This document shows positions 45,001-57,552 of a DNA stretch of 64,000 bases, piece by piece. The notes under the pieces are model-generated. The model saw nothing but the letters and a program-made list of their open reading frames with translations, did no database searches and was not told where the DNA came from. The position numbers and the translations under genes are program-made. This stretch comes from Alnus glutinosa (lineage: Eukaryota > Streptophyta > Magnoliopsida > Fagales > Betulaceae), in the NCBI RefSeq assembly GCF_958979055.1, contig NC_084888.1, forward strand, positions 34,219,804-34,283,803. The letters run 5' to 3'. Position 1 is the stretch's first letter. The number at the start of each line of letters is the position of its first letter.

Positions 45001-48000
45001 TCTATCTGAAAGAAAAAAGCATCTTTTTTGGCCATATTAATTGGTAATGTAGTGTGAAATATCATTTCTATATGGCAGAAAAAGTCTAACAGCTAACAGG
45101 TGGCTTTTGATTTTTGAGGCTTAGATTCTCATTTTGCTTTTTTTCTCCCCTTTACAAGTAACAGCCTACTGTTATTGTCCTCGGCATATTTGTGTTTCAT
45201 CCGTTGTGCAATTTTATTCAGTTAGTGTTTCCATGTGATTTAGAAGGTGAAAATTTGTATATTTTCATTTATAAACTGTAAGTTGAAGACATGAACTTAT
45301 TGTCATTTAAACTGTGTTATTGCTTTGCTGCAGCTTACTTTAACACTCGTGTATATTGCTGTGGGCGTTTTTGCTGCTGGTTGGATTGGTAATTTTATTG
45401 ATCATAATTAGCATTACTGCATTCCTGTTTTTGTATCCTATTTGTGACCTTCAATACTAACTTGTTTTGTGTAATAGAGGTTTCTTGCTGGATTCTGACT
45501 GGGGAAAGGCAGACTGCTGTCATCAGGTCAAGATATGTTCAAGTATTACTTAACCAAGACATGAGTTTTTTTGATACCTATGGGAACAATGGGGACATTG
45601 TGAGCCAAGTATTGAGTGATGTGCTACTTATTCAATCGGCTCTTAGTGAAAAAGTATGTTTAGATCTAACATATTGCTTCACACATAATTTTCCTTTTTT
45701 TTTTTGGAATTCTTCTACAATATTAACTCTCTCTCCATGCATTGTTTTGTCTAATCTTTTTGTGTTACCTCCCATGATACAGGTTGGAAATTATATCCAT
45801 AATATGGCTACATTTTTCAGTGGTCTTGTTCTTGGATTCATCAACTGTTGGCAGATCGCACTCATAACACTAGCCACTGGTCCTTTCATTGTTGCTGCTG
45901 GAGGAATATCAAATATATTTCTTCACAGGCTCGCTGAGAATATTCAAGATGCATATGCTGAAGCAGCTAGCATTGCTGAACAGGTCTATTTTTGTTGCTT
46001 TTTCCATTTAACATACCTCCCCCCTCCCCACCAAAAAAGAAAAAAGCAAAAAAAAGGAAACACAAAGGAAATCTATAGGTGATGTTTGCTAAAGTTTTTG
46101 AAAAGTGTGTTTTGAAAAGGTGAAAGTGAAAAATGTTTTCGGTGGGATCCACATTTGGAAAGTGTTTTTGTTCTTTTTGCCCCTACTACCTAGGTGGCTT
46201 CACTTGTATACATCCTGTGTACATGAGGGCAGTTTATTCTTTTTTGATATCTCGATTAATTATTAAAAAAAAAAAACAGAAAAAAAGGTTGTTTGGTAAA
46301 CTTTTTGAAAAGTGTTTCTGAAAAGAAAAAACCCAATAAATGTTTTAAAAAGGAAAAGCAAATATCTAGCAAGTGTTTTCCAAAAATTAAAAGAAAAGAA
46401 AAAATTAGGGATAGCCACGGCCCCGCGGTCATCCCCGTTCTCCGGTTGGGGGTGGTTGCAAAGACATCCCCCTCTTGGCTGTTGGGCTCTTTTTTCTTTT
46501 TTTTTTTTCTTTTTTTCTTTTAAAAAGTATTAGGGTTTGAGAATAGAAGAGTTTTTGAGAAGGTTCGCTTTGAATGAATATATACTAATTAAAAAAAAAA
46601 AGAGGTTTTGAGAAGGTTAACCGTTTGGGTGTTGAATTTTTGAAATCAGAATTGATTTCTTATTTTGTTTGCGAATTTCGAGGTTTGACTTTTTAGAAAA
46701 AGTTGAATAAAATATGATTTGTTTTTGAAAAAGTTGAATAAAATATGATTTATTTTTGAAAAAAGTAGAATCAGAATCATATTCTGTTTCTAAAATTCTG
46801 TTGCCAAACAGATAATAACAAACATAGCCATATCATTCTGGTCTTTCAAAGAATTATCTGAACTCGTATGTTATGAGAATATTGTTTTGCATTTATTTTT
46901 ATAATTTTGGCTCACATTCCTCACTGCACCGCAAGATCTGCTTAAATGTGATTCTTTTAAAGTAGCGGAGTTTGAAGTTGATATGCTGAATGGTTGCACC
47001 AATTTGAGTGTGTTTTCAGCTGTTTCTTTGGTTTTTGTCAGACATTTATTTTGCTAGGGTCTTTTGGTTATATATATATATATATATATATATATTTCTT
47101 TTCTGATGCTATCATATGCACAGAAGTATCTTGTTATTTATATATATGTAACGGATTTTCTGGAACCAATAGAAGAGAAACATTATGTATATCTTGAAAG
47201 AAAAAAGAATGCCATAACTTTGCGTTTTTATTAAGATGGAAAGCTTAAATCTTCAGTACCTATCACTTTGCCGCTGGAATCTTTTACTTTTCAATTTACA
47301 TTTCAGGATTCATCATTTGTCCTTCTGTCCCTTGAGATTCCCTGAGTAGAGTTGAAAGTTGTTTATTTTTTATTTTAAGTAAGCGCAATAGGTGTAACTC
47401 AAGTATACAGAAAGTAGACAAGAGAAACACCTAGCTAGTAGAAGAAAAAAAGATCAGGAAAAATGTGAAAGCTAGAAATATTTAAGTTGAAAGTTTAAAG
47501 TTGGTCTAGTTGTTTTTAATTAAATAATAAAAAATTTCTATTCACCCACTTGCTCATGTTGGGAGTCTAGTACCATGCATCCTCAATTATAAAGGGCTGT
47601 CTAGTGATCGATAAATTGCTGATGTTCATTGCATGAAGTAAATCCAAAATGCTTCTAAAGGTCTTGCTGTTGCTTGTTCCTTATAGAAGCCACCACCCAA
47701 ATGCTTTTTTTTTTTAAAAGAATAAGTGAAGTGTTGCAACTGAGTCACCACCCAATGTCTAATTGAAACAATACCTTCTTTACAGCCTGACCAATCTCAA
47801 TTTAGAGATGTCGGGATTGATTATGCATATCCCTTTACCTTCTGAAATTTTTCATGAGACTATAAGAGGTGTTTTGAGGAGCACGGGAATTCTCTCTGAT
47901 GTGAGCCCTTAAATATTTCTCTGTTCTCTATCCTGTAAGTTATATTAATGCTCAACTATCTCATGCTTTCTAGACTACCATAATACACTTTTGTTCTTTC

Positions 48001-51000
48001 TTCTCACACCTATTAGCAATTTGTTAGTAATTTTCGAGATTTGGGTTCCCTTCTGCTTTCAATAAAATGTTTGAATTAGTTGGGGCTGCTGCTGGTAGTT
48101 TGCCTTCTGCCAAAGTCTTCTTCCTTTTATCCTGCAGTAATTCCTTTTTATGTATTTGTCCTCAATATCCCCAACCCTTCACTTGGCCCCATAATAAAAA
48201 TTATTGACCCTTCTTTTAGTTGTTTTTATTTTATTTTAATTTTTTCAAGATCCTTGAGAGAGACCTTTTGTTACCTATTTGAATATATGATTTTGGTCAG
48301 GAGACACCGGTCAAAGTGACATGCTCTCTGGTTAATTGATGAAAACTTTATATCTGTTAGCATTAGTTGCAGATAAATGCCTCAAAGTACTTCTGTATAA
48401 TCTCCCTATAGGCCCAGGCATAACCCTTTCAATGAATTAGTGGCTTTATCTCCTTGTCGAGTTGGCTGGAAAGGTGACATTAAGGATTAGAACTAAGACT
48501 TGGTTGAGAGGGTCTGACAATGCTGCCGTTACTTTATGTTACTCAAAGCCAACAGTGTCTCATTTATTTATTTATTTATTTCTAGAAGAATAGAGCATCT
48601 TTCCGACTATTACAAGGGTGATATTTTTTCTTTTTTTGAAAAAAGGAGGAAAGATTAGGCTATCTTTCTCCCTGAAGCCCTGTAAGAGTTGCTGGCTGTG
48701 TGTAGCTCCTAAGGGCGCTTCTCAGGGAATGTTTGGAAAAACAGCTACAGATTAGGAGAAATTGAGTGCATGTAAGACTAAACTTATATTTGTCATATAC
48801 TTTGGATAAATAAACATATTGATTAGTACCTGGTAACTGAAGTATATGGGTACTATAATTATTAACTGATGTCTACAAACATTTTCTTTAAAAATATACT
48901 TTTGGCATTTATTAATTTTTTTCTTTCTTTCTTTATATGTATTGGTTAAATCCTATAATTGACTGATGGTGAGCATCTAAGAGCTTGTGCAGTTCATTTT
49001 TCCCTGAGCAATTTGTCAATAACCAAAGAAGTAAAGAGCATGTTTGGTTCTTTTCTCTGAAAACAGTTTTTATTTTGTAGAGCAAAATAAAAAACAGCAT
49101 GAAGGTACATTGGGGAATGTGTTCTAAAAACAGCTTTTAGAAGTTTATTCATGTTAACATCATTGTTCAAAATCAGGACAGTGAAGTGTTTAGAAAAACT
49201 CTTTTCATTCTCAACAACTGGTTTCTGAAACACAATAGGAAATAGCTTTCTGCTCTTTTGTGGTCTAGTAGTTTCAGCATGTATTTTTTGAAAACGGTGA
49301 CGTATCTTATTTTGTATAAATTTTGCTGTTATGAAGTGGCAGGTAAATAGTTCAAATATAGGAGCAATTTTGAATTATACTTGTGGTCATTTTTGGGGGA
49401 GTATTTAATTTAATGCAAGTGATTTTGAAGTGTGAATCTTTTTTTAATCATGCAGGCAGTCTCCTATATTAGGACATTGTATGCATTTACAAATGAAACC
49501 TTGGCCAAGTATTCTTATGCAACATCACTACAAGCAACTCTGAGATATGGTATATTAATAAGCCTTGTGCAAGGCCTTGGTCTTGGATTTACGTATGGGC
49601 TTGCTATATGCTCTTGTGCCTTACAACTGTGGGTCGGAAGGTTTCTAATTACACACAAAAAAGCTCATGGAGGTGAAATTATAACAGCCCTATTTGCTAT
49701 AATTTTAAGCGGCCTGTAAGTATTTTGCTTAAACTGTCGTGTCCTGGCTAAATCATTTCGACCATTTTTTTCTTACGTATCACTTTTCTGTCTTTAATAG
49801 TGGGCTGAATCAAGCCGCAACAAACTTCTATTCATTTGACCAAGGACGAATTGCTGCTTATAGACTTTATGAGATGATAAGCCGATCATCATCTGCAGTT
49901 AATCAAGATGGAACTACCCCGGTTTCAGTGCAAGGAAATATCGAGTTTAGGAATGTATATTTCAGCTATCTGTCTCGTCCTGAAATCCCTATTTTGAGTG
50001 GGTTTTACCTCACTGTACCTGCTAAGAAAGCTGTGGCACTTGTTGGCAGAAATGGCTCTGGAAAGAGCAGCATTATCCCACTCATGGAGCGGTTTTATGA
50101 TCCTACATTAGGTATGTTGATCTTATTCTTTACCTTTCCTTTTTGTTTTTTCTTGGGGTGTGTTTGTGCTGGGTTGGGTTGGTGGGTCTGGTCACATTCT
50201 TCTCCTTTTAAAAAGGTGCATATATCTTGGCAAGGTTCAATTGAAGTAATTGGTATGCTTGCACGATTCAATGGTTTTTTTTTTTTTTTTTTTTTTTTTG
50301 TTTCTTTATTCTGTGGTGCAGGAGAAGTTCTCTTGGATGGAGAAAATATTAAGAACCTGAAACTGGAATGGCTAAGGAGCCAAATAGGACTAGTTACCCA
50401 GGAGCCTGCCTTGCTAAGTTTGAGTATAAGAGACAATATTGCTTATGGGCGGGATGCTACCTTTGATCAAATTGAAGAAGCTGCTAAAATAGCACATGCG
50501 CATACTTTAATCAGCTCACTTGAGAGAGGATATGACACGCAGGTAAACTTGAAAGAAAATATTAACTCAAACCTATCTTTCCTGGTATTGTCTGGATCAT
50601 TTCCTGTTTTTGTGGTCTTGGTTAAGTTAAATAACTCTTTTTCATTTCAGGTGGGCAGGGCTGGTTTGGCATTAACAGAAGAGCAGAAAATAAAACTTTC
50701 TATTGCTAGAGCGGTACTTTTAAATCCATCAATTCTTCTGCTTGATGAGGTTACTGGCGGACTTGATTTTGAAGCTGAAAGAGCTGTTCAGGAGGCTCTA
50801 GATCTCCTCATGTTAGGACGTTCGACTATAATAATAGCTCGACGACTTAGTCTTATAAGGAATGCTGATTACATAGCTGTGATGGAGGAGGGTCAACTTG
50901 TTGAAATGGGTACACATGATGAATTATTGACCCTGGACGGCCTATATGCAGAGCTTCTCAAATGTGAAGAAGCAGCAAAACTTCCTAGGAGGTATAATAA

Positions 51001-54000
51001 TACAAGGGCAAACTATGCAGTTGCTGACATGGTTATTGCGGGTGAATAACCAGCAATAATAAGTTTAACCATTTTGTATCTCTGTGAAGAGATATTTATT
51101 TTTATTTCTGGACTTGTTTGCTAGAAAGTTAAATTGCACTTCTTTTTATTTTTTATTTTTCTTTATGCTAAGTTGCATGTATGGGTTCTGTTTATGTAAC
51201 TACATCCAGGATGCCATTAAGAAACTACAAGGAGACTGCAGCTTTCCAAATTGAAAAGGATTCTTCAGCAAGTTACAGCTTCCAAGAACCATCATCTCCT
51301 AAAATGGTCAAATCACCCTCTCTCCAGAGAGTTCCTGGCATATTCCGACCATCAGATGGCACCTTTAACTTGCAGGAATCACCCAGAGCTGGGAGCCCAC
51401 CACCAGAGAAGATGTTCGAAAATGGTCAGCCTTTGGATGCAGCAGATAAGGAACCATCGATAAGAAGGCAGGATAGTTTTGAAATGAGACTACCAGAGTT
51501 ACCCAAGATTGATGTCCAGTCTGCACATCGACAAGCATCAAATGGTTCAGACCCTGAATCTCCTGTTTCACCCCTTTTGACATCTGATCCCAAAAATGAA
51601 CGTTCACATTCACAGACTTTTAGTCGACCACATAGTCAATCTGACGATGTTCCAGTGAAGGTGAAGGAAGCGAAAAATACACAGCATCGGGAAGCACCAT
51701 CATTTTGGAGGTTGGCAGAGCTTAGTTTTGCAGAGTATCTTTATGCTGTATTAGGAAGCACTGGTGCTGCTATCTTTGGTTCTTTTAATCCTCTTCTTGC
51801 TTATGTTATAGCACTGATAGTAACGGCATACTATAGAAGTGATGAAGGCCATCATCACTTGCAGGAGGAAGTAGACAAATGGTGCTTGATCATTGCCTGC
51901 ATGGGTATAGTGACAGTTGTTGCCAATTTTTTGCAACACTTCTACTTTGGTATAATGGGGGAGAAGATGACTGAACGAGTTCGTAGAATGATGTTCTCAG
52001 GTGATTGGCTCTTTCCTTAATCTCCCAGTAGTTCTCTTGAGACGTGGAATTATGTTTATTCGCATTACCTTATATATTTCCATGATGTGACAGCGATGTT
52101 GCGCAATGAAGTTGGATGGTTCGATGAAGAGGAAAACAGTGCTGACACCTTATCCATGCGTTTGGCAAATGATGCTACATTTGTGCGAGCTGCTTTTAGC
52201 AATCGGCTCTCCATATTTATACAGGACAGTGCTGCTGTTATTGTGGCTGTTCTCATTGGGATGTTGCTACAATGGCGATTGGCACTTGTGGCTTTGGCTA
52301 CCCTACCTGTTCTCACTGTTTCTGCCATTGCGCAGGTTTGCACCATCTCTACTTGCCTCCCTTCACAAATTTATTTTATACTTGAACTGAAAGTTGAGTT
52401 GTGATTTAAACTTTTTCTTTAACTTTCTTTTATAAATAAAAAGTTCATTAATCAGCCCATTTTGCATATAATTAGATAAATATATTTTTCATCAGCTTCA
52501 GGGCCTTATATATTTTCAAGTGCTGTATTTATTTTGTGGAAAATGACTTGCAGGCAGAAAAGTTTTTTTTTTTAAAATAATGTTCAGTGTTACTTTTATG
52601 TTTTCCACTGTTTGGTAGGAACACTGAAAATGACATGAAAGCTGTTTGGTGTGCCTGAGAAAACCTGATATTTTCTTAATTTCAGATAGCTACAAGTAAT
52701 GACTTATTTGAGATAAGCACAAAGGTGTTCACAAATTACCTAGAGCTGAAGTAGGAAATCTTAAACACCAGATGCAAGAATAAGCAATAAGTGTATTCCA
52801 TTGAAGCTTTTAATTTATTTAAATCAAAACCCATCACTTCTTATGAGTACCACCACAAAAGCTTATGCGTCATGCCACTTCCACATAAAACCACCCCACA
52901 CACTCAGCCACCACCAATAACTGCCACTGAATGGTAACCTCAATAATTATCTTGTCCTATGTTATCCAATCCACCCTACAAAAACCGTGAATGCACCTCA
53001 CACCCGTATCTGCTTTTACATGCACAGACTTGCAGTGCAGGCTGCACAAAAGCATGTGCATCATTTCTATTTAATGGGTTTCCTCAAACACATAGCAAAC
53101 CCATGATTTTTGGAATTTATTTGACATATTTGTTTAATAACGACCCTGCTTTTTCGAAGTCCTAAACACAGTTGCCAACACTGCGGCATTGTGGTGACCA
53201 AAAAAGGTCAATATTGCGATTGAGTAATAGCTATACTGTCTATATATTTGGATCTAGTTTTGTCTGATCTTGGTCAATTTGTAACCTTATTGACCTGCCT
53301 GGATTTGTGAAATCTCTACCTTTCTTATATATCTGTATTCCAAAGATGTAATAATTACTTGGTGGCTGAGTTTCATTTTATATGATTCACTTTCATATAT
53401 TCGTTTTTTGATAATGAAGCACTGTTTAAATATTGCAGAAATTGTGGCTTGCTGGATTTTCAAGGGGCATCCAGGAGATGCACAGGAAGGCATCTTTGGT
53501 CCTTGAGGATGCAGTTAGAAACATATACACTGTTGTAGCATTCTGTGCTGGTAACAAGGTAATGGAGCTCTACAGGTTGCAACTAAAGAAAATATTTAAA
53601 CAGAGTTTCCTTCACGGAATGGCAATTGGTTTTGCATTTGGCTTCTCACAGTTTTTGCTTTTTGCCTGTAATGCCCTTCTCCTCTGGTACACCGCGTACT
53701 CTGTAAAACATAAATATATGGATCTACCTACTGCCCTCAAGGAGTATATGGTTTTCTCTTTTGCAACATTTGCGCTGGTGGAGCCTTTTGGATTGGCTCC
53801 TTACATACTTAAACGACGTAAGTCTCTCATTTCAGTATTTGAAATCATAGATCGAGTGCCTAAGATTGAACCAGATGATAACTCAGCATTGAAGCCACCA
53901 AATGTTTATGGAAGCATTGAGTTGAAAAATGTTGATTTCTGTTACCCTACTCGCCCAGAAGTGTTGGTATTGAGCAACTTCAGTCTCAAAGTCAACGGGG

Positions 54001-54668
54001 GACAAACTGTGGCTGTGGTGGGAGTTTCAGGGTCTGGGAAGAGCACCATAATATCTTTGATGCAGAGATTCTATGATCCGGTTGCTGGTCAAGTACTACT
54101 GGATGGGCGAGATTTGAAACTTTATAATTTGAGATGGTTGAGGAGCCACCTTGGTCTTGTTCAGCAGGAACCAATTATCTTCTCAACAACCATAAGGGAA
54201 AATATAATATATGCAAGGCACAATGCTAGTGAAGCTGAAATAAAAGAGGCTGCCAGGATAGCAAATGCTCACCATTTCATCAGCAGCTTGCCTCATGGTT
54301 ACGACACGCATGTGGGAATGAGGGGTGTGGATCTGACCCCAGGACAGAAACAGAGAATTGCAATTGCTCGGGTAGTGCTAAAAAACGCACCCATCTTGTT
54401 ATTAGATGAAGCAAGCTCGTCCATTGAGTCTGAGTCAAGTCGAGTGGTGCAGGAGGCTCTAGATACATTGATCATGGGGAACAAAACAACTATTCTGATA
54501 GCCCATAGAGCTGCAATGATGAGGCATGTAGACAACATTGTAGTTCTGAATGGGGGGCGAATTGTAGAGGAAGGGACCCAAGATTCTTTGGTGGCAAAGA
54601 ATGGTCTGTATGTCCGTTTGATGCAACCTCATTTCGGGAAGGGCTTGCGTCAGCATCGACTTGTTTAG
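42002..54668 (+). CDS. ABCB20: ABC transporter, ABCB6/ABCB20 type (11 exons, 1400 aa)
   Basis: Full-size B-subfamily transporter of the plasma membrane; ABCB6 and ABCB20 of Arabidopsis are linked to auxin transport (family knowledge). Exons: 42002-42376, 45334-45388, 45478-45653, 45783-45983, 49456-49715, 49801-50111, 50322-50542, 50651-50991, 51210-52000, 52094-52335, 53439-54668; all GT-AG, 4203 nt including stop. Order: TMD1, NBD1, linker, TMD2, NBD2. NBD1 has Walker A GRNGSGKSS (about residue 438) and Walker B ILLLDE, but a degenerate signature LTEEQ (about 541) and ARRLS in place of the H-loop His (about 595). NBD2 has GVSGSGKST (about 1186), LTPGQ (about 1290) and an intact AHR. Introns 1 and 4 are about 3 kb and hold transposon fragments. 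I cannot separate ABCB6 from ABCB20; one ancestral-type gene is likely. Confidence 0.95.
43020..43082 (-). mobile_element. Short poly(A)-tailed retroelement fragment in ABCB intron 1
   Basis: A 63 bp insertion with a poly(T) run at its left end (poly(A) on the minus strand) and GATAAGTAATAAG next to it is flanked by TCTATTCTATTT on both sides (43008-43019 and 43083-43094). This is an extremely 5'-truncated LINE or SINE copy. Confidence 0.7.
44111..44582 (+). mobile_element. 5'-truncated LINE (L1) with 9 bp TSD in ABCB intron 1
   Basis: It is flanked by ATACATACT (44102-44110 and 44583-44591). The 5' part encodes the C-terminal zinc-binding region of plant LINE reverse transcriptases: C-N-K-SGETLDHLLHCDVARDLW, then VVVLVDLLACW and LIWCIWRGRNA. 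The frame is closed by a TGA at about 44351 where related elements read on, and a short A-rich run (TTAAAAAAATG) ends the element. Full-length L1 is several kb, so this is a truncated, dead copy. Confidence 0.88.
44701..44906. mobile_element. MITE, copy 2 of a two-copy family
   Basis: It starts GGTGTGTTTGGTAAAGC and ends CAAACTAGCCC, matches 4857-5119 internally (GAATAGTAATAA twice, GTTATGTTTTGTAGTGGA), and has TCAG directly on both sides (44697-44700 and 44907-44910). It lies in ABCB intron 1. Confidence 0.65.
46080..46620. mobile_element. Decayed repeat with GC-rich core in ABCB intron 4
   Basis: TTTTTGAAAAGTGT occurs repeatedly (about 46097 and 46302), and a GC-rich patch, CCACGGCCCCGCGG then GGTTGGGGGTGG, occupies 46415-46460. 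It belongs with the other GGGGTGG-core elements by composition. Termini not resolved. Confidence 0.35.
47067..47095. repeat. (TA)n microsatellite in ABCB intron 4
   Basis: About 14 TA units. Confidence 0.85.
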
Positions 54669-55639
54669 AGTGGGTTTTGTGATTGTTTGGGTTTGGTTCA
54701 TCTACAGTTCTCATTCTGCCCATTTTGAATCTCTTGGATATGTCTATACTGATGGTTGTTTTCCTATAATGTTGGTGGGAGTCCCGAGTCAGCAGGGAGA
54801 GGAATGATGAGACTGGTGAGGCTTATAACAATTTTTATATTGCAGAGTGGGTGTATCCAGTGGCGGCAGTGCTAGTTACATTGTTCAAAATTAGGTTTTA
54901 GAGGTAGGGTTTTTGGAATCGGTTGGCCTTTGGGGATGTGCTCTCGGGGCTGGATGCATATTCTTTTGGAGGCGAGCATCACTAGATTGGCATTGTGCTT
55001 CGTCTTCATGGTATATTGATTTGCTTTTCAAGCAGAAAGTGGGTTGGAATTAATTTTAGTTTTTTTTTTTTTTTTTTTTTTTTACTGAGGTGTGGTTTTC
55101 TTTTTACATTTTTAGTGAACTTCTTTGACTCTCTCTCTCACTCTACAGCTTCAACGCTGAATTTATTCTTGTAGTAAGTTTTACTTCCCTTTGTGAAAAA
55201 TGTAGAAAGTTCAAGAGGAAAAAACAAAATTTGTAACCTTTGTAAATAAATAGCGATGATTTACAAGCTATTCAGTTTTGCCTGTTTGATCCCCCAAGAA
55301 GCTCCCATTGTTGGATTCTGTGTAATCTGAAGTGATTGACTATGATGTTCAACACTATTTTCTAACTTGAATGTTCATGGAGCATGTTGTTACCGCATGA
55401 AAAACAAGCGTTCTATGTCCTGCTTATTATTATATGGCATAAACTTGAGTTGTTGCATACAGATTGGTAGTTAATTTTGGTGGTGATGACTTCTGCAGGG
55501 GACTTTCTTGCTCAATATATACATTTTTATTGCAAATTAACAATCAATAAAAAGGAAAGAAAAAAAAAATAGAAAAGAAGAACAAATACAAATTATGACT
55601 AGCTTTCACATAAGAGATTGCCAGCTCCACAACAGTTCT
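54669..55639. other. Convergent 3' region between ABCB and PNSL1
   Basis: The two genes converge here with 971 bp between stop codons. It holds both 3' UTRs; a T-run at about 55060-55083 is the only repeat. No extra gene seen. Confidence 0.7.
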
Positions 55640-57552
55640 TCATATGTCAAGCACCTTAAAAGAGTCTGCTACCACTCTAAGCATATCGCGATATCTTTTC
55701 CATCGTCTTGTGTTTGCTCCGACAATCAGCGTGTAATATCTCCCTGTAGAAAGAGCAAGTTGGTAGCATTTACATAGCGTTAGCCATATTCGCTCTATCA
55801 TTTCAAAATGACTAATCAATTTAAAGTACTCTATAATTACTTATAAAGTGCAGTCTCATCTAGTAAGGATCTATTGTGAAACTTAACACCTATGAATATC
55901 TGTATAATCTAACCATTCGATATTATTCATCTTTCTAACATGAACCATGATTGTTACAAGTTTAGATACATGATGATAGCATCCAAATGGTACAAAACAT
56001 TATGATTATGATACTTCTTTATGGAGGTACTTACCATTTGCAATTGCTATGGTTGCAAAGGAAGTGGTTGAAAAATTCGGAGATGTAAGTTCATACTCAA
56101 AGGTGTAATAATTTTTCCCATCAACGGTTTTCTGCATCCATTGGATAGACATTATATATTTCCTGCAAATTTTGGAGTTACATTGGGAGGAACTTTTAGA
56201 CAGAAAGTGTGAAGAGGAAGATACAAACCTCCTGCATCTCGATTATATCAGCTACTTGATTTGGTGCAGCATAATAATGTCTCACCAAATTGGAAATTAC
56301 CTGTTGAACATAATAACTGGTCAAGACCATTTACAGTCTTTCTGAAAACATAAAGACACTGCAAAATTGCATTTCTTTACCTCTTCCATTGGACCCATAT
56401 CATGGATGTCTTTTTTACCAGTTGGTATAAATCTCACTCGAACGTTTTGCAGTTGCAAATATCGATCCTTAAATGCAGAATCATGTGCCCTGAAGTCAAA
56501 TTCCTGAACAATACAAAACAGAACTTATTGTTTTGCAGCCAAAATTCAGGCTTCCATTTCACAATGAAATTGTCTTACCCTCCAATCCGAGGGGTAGTAA
56601 TAAGAATACCCATCTGCAGAATCAACAAAAGCTCGATAGTTCTTCGGTATTTCTGCGCAACACAGGCAGGATAACAACTTATTTTACAAGTAAAGAGAGA
56701 TTTCAAATGGAGATTATACAATTGCTTCATACTTTAACATAAACTTACAAATCATATATTGAAATAACTTCCAACCACGATACCTTCAGCAAAAAGGGAA
56801 CTTGCAGGGAGTAAACCTGCAGTTGCAGTCAGTGCTCCAATTTTCAAAAGCAGCAGCCTTCTCTTGCAATTGCCTAAATTTCATGAAGGTAATGATTTAT
56901 GGCACTGGACATCATATAGAACAAGATATGATAAACATCCTAACAAACCCATTACAGATTTTGTCAAAGTAATCACCTAAGCATCAGGGTTCATTTCTCA
57001 CAAATTATAAAACGCTTAATATCAAAGGCAAATTTGAAGAGTCAATGGTCTCAGTATCTTCGAAATAGGCATTTCTGTGAAGCAGGGCTAGGCAGTCATG
57101 AACAAGAAGTGAATGTTGAAGTTCAATTTGACAGAAACCCACTATTAATTCGTAGAACAAACGGTAATCAACTCATTCTAAGCCAAAAATCGAAAAGAAA
57201 TCAATCTAGTTGTCTCTCAAACACGACTTTCCTTACAGAAAGAGTGGCTAAAAAAAGTGCATAACAAGTGTGAAGAGAATTCATCTGGGTGTCTTACTTT
57301 CGTCATCTGAGGATGCCTCTCTTGAGCATGTGATGGTGTTACGTAAACAAAAGGCAGTATCTCGAGAGAAGTCCTTCGAATGAGGCAAGTTCAACTGGAA
57401 ATGGTGCACAACTAATTGCATGAGATTCCTTAAAAAAAAAAAATACGAAGTCCGAATAAAAGAAAGTGGAGATCGAGGGAACCAATTCGTGCACTGACCT
57501 TCTTGCAAAAGGTGGTTGAAACCCAGTTCAGTGAGAGTGAAGACGCTGCCAT
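55640..57552 (-). CDS. PNSL1: PsbP-like PNSL1/PPL2, NDH complex lumen subunit (8 exons)
   Basis: Lumenal subunit of the chloroplast NADH dehydrogenase-like complex (subcomplex L), acting in cyclic electron flow around photosystem I (family knowledge). Exons on the minus strand: 57552-57499, 57394-57298, 56873-56784, 56652-56579, 56503-56381, 56300-56229, 56131-56035, 55743-55640; total 236 aa, in frame throughout. I placed the start in the first small exon (MAASSLSLNW) rather than at an in-frame ATG at 57421, because its GT donor joins in phase to exon 2 and it gives a normal transit peptide. A twin-arginine lumen signal (CKRRLLLLKIGALTATAG, cleavage near SLFA) precedes the PsbP domain (GYSYYYPSDWREFDF, LQNVRVRFIPTGKKDIHDMG, YYTLIVGANTRRWKRYRDML). 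The last four coding exons equal those of PPL1 in length. Confidence 0.88.

Noticed and set aside
57298-57421. In-frame ATG at 57421 as the PNSL1 start
   Set aside because: A better small first exon at 57499-57552 joins in phase to exon 2 at 57394 and gives a standard plastid transit peptide; the ATG at 57421 would lie in the intron.
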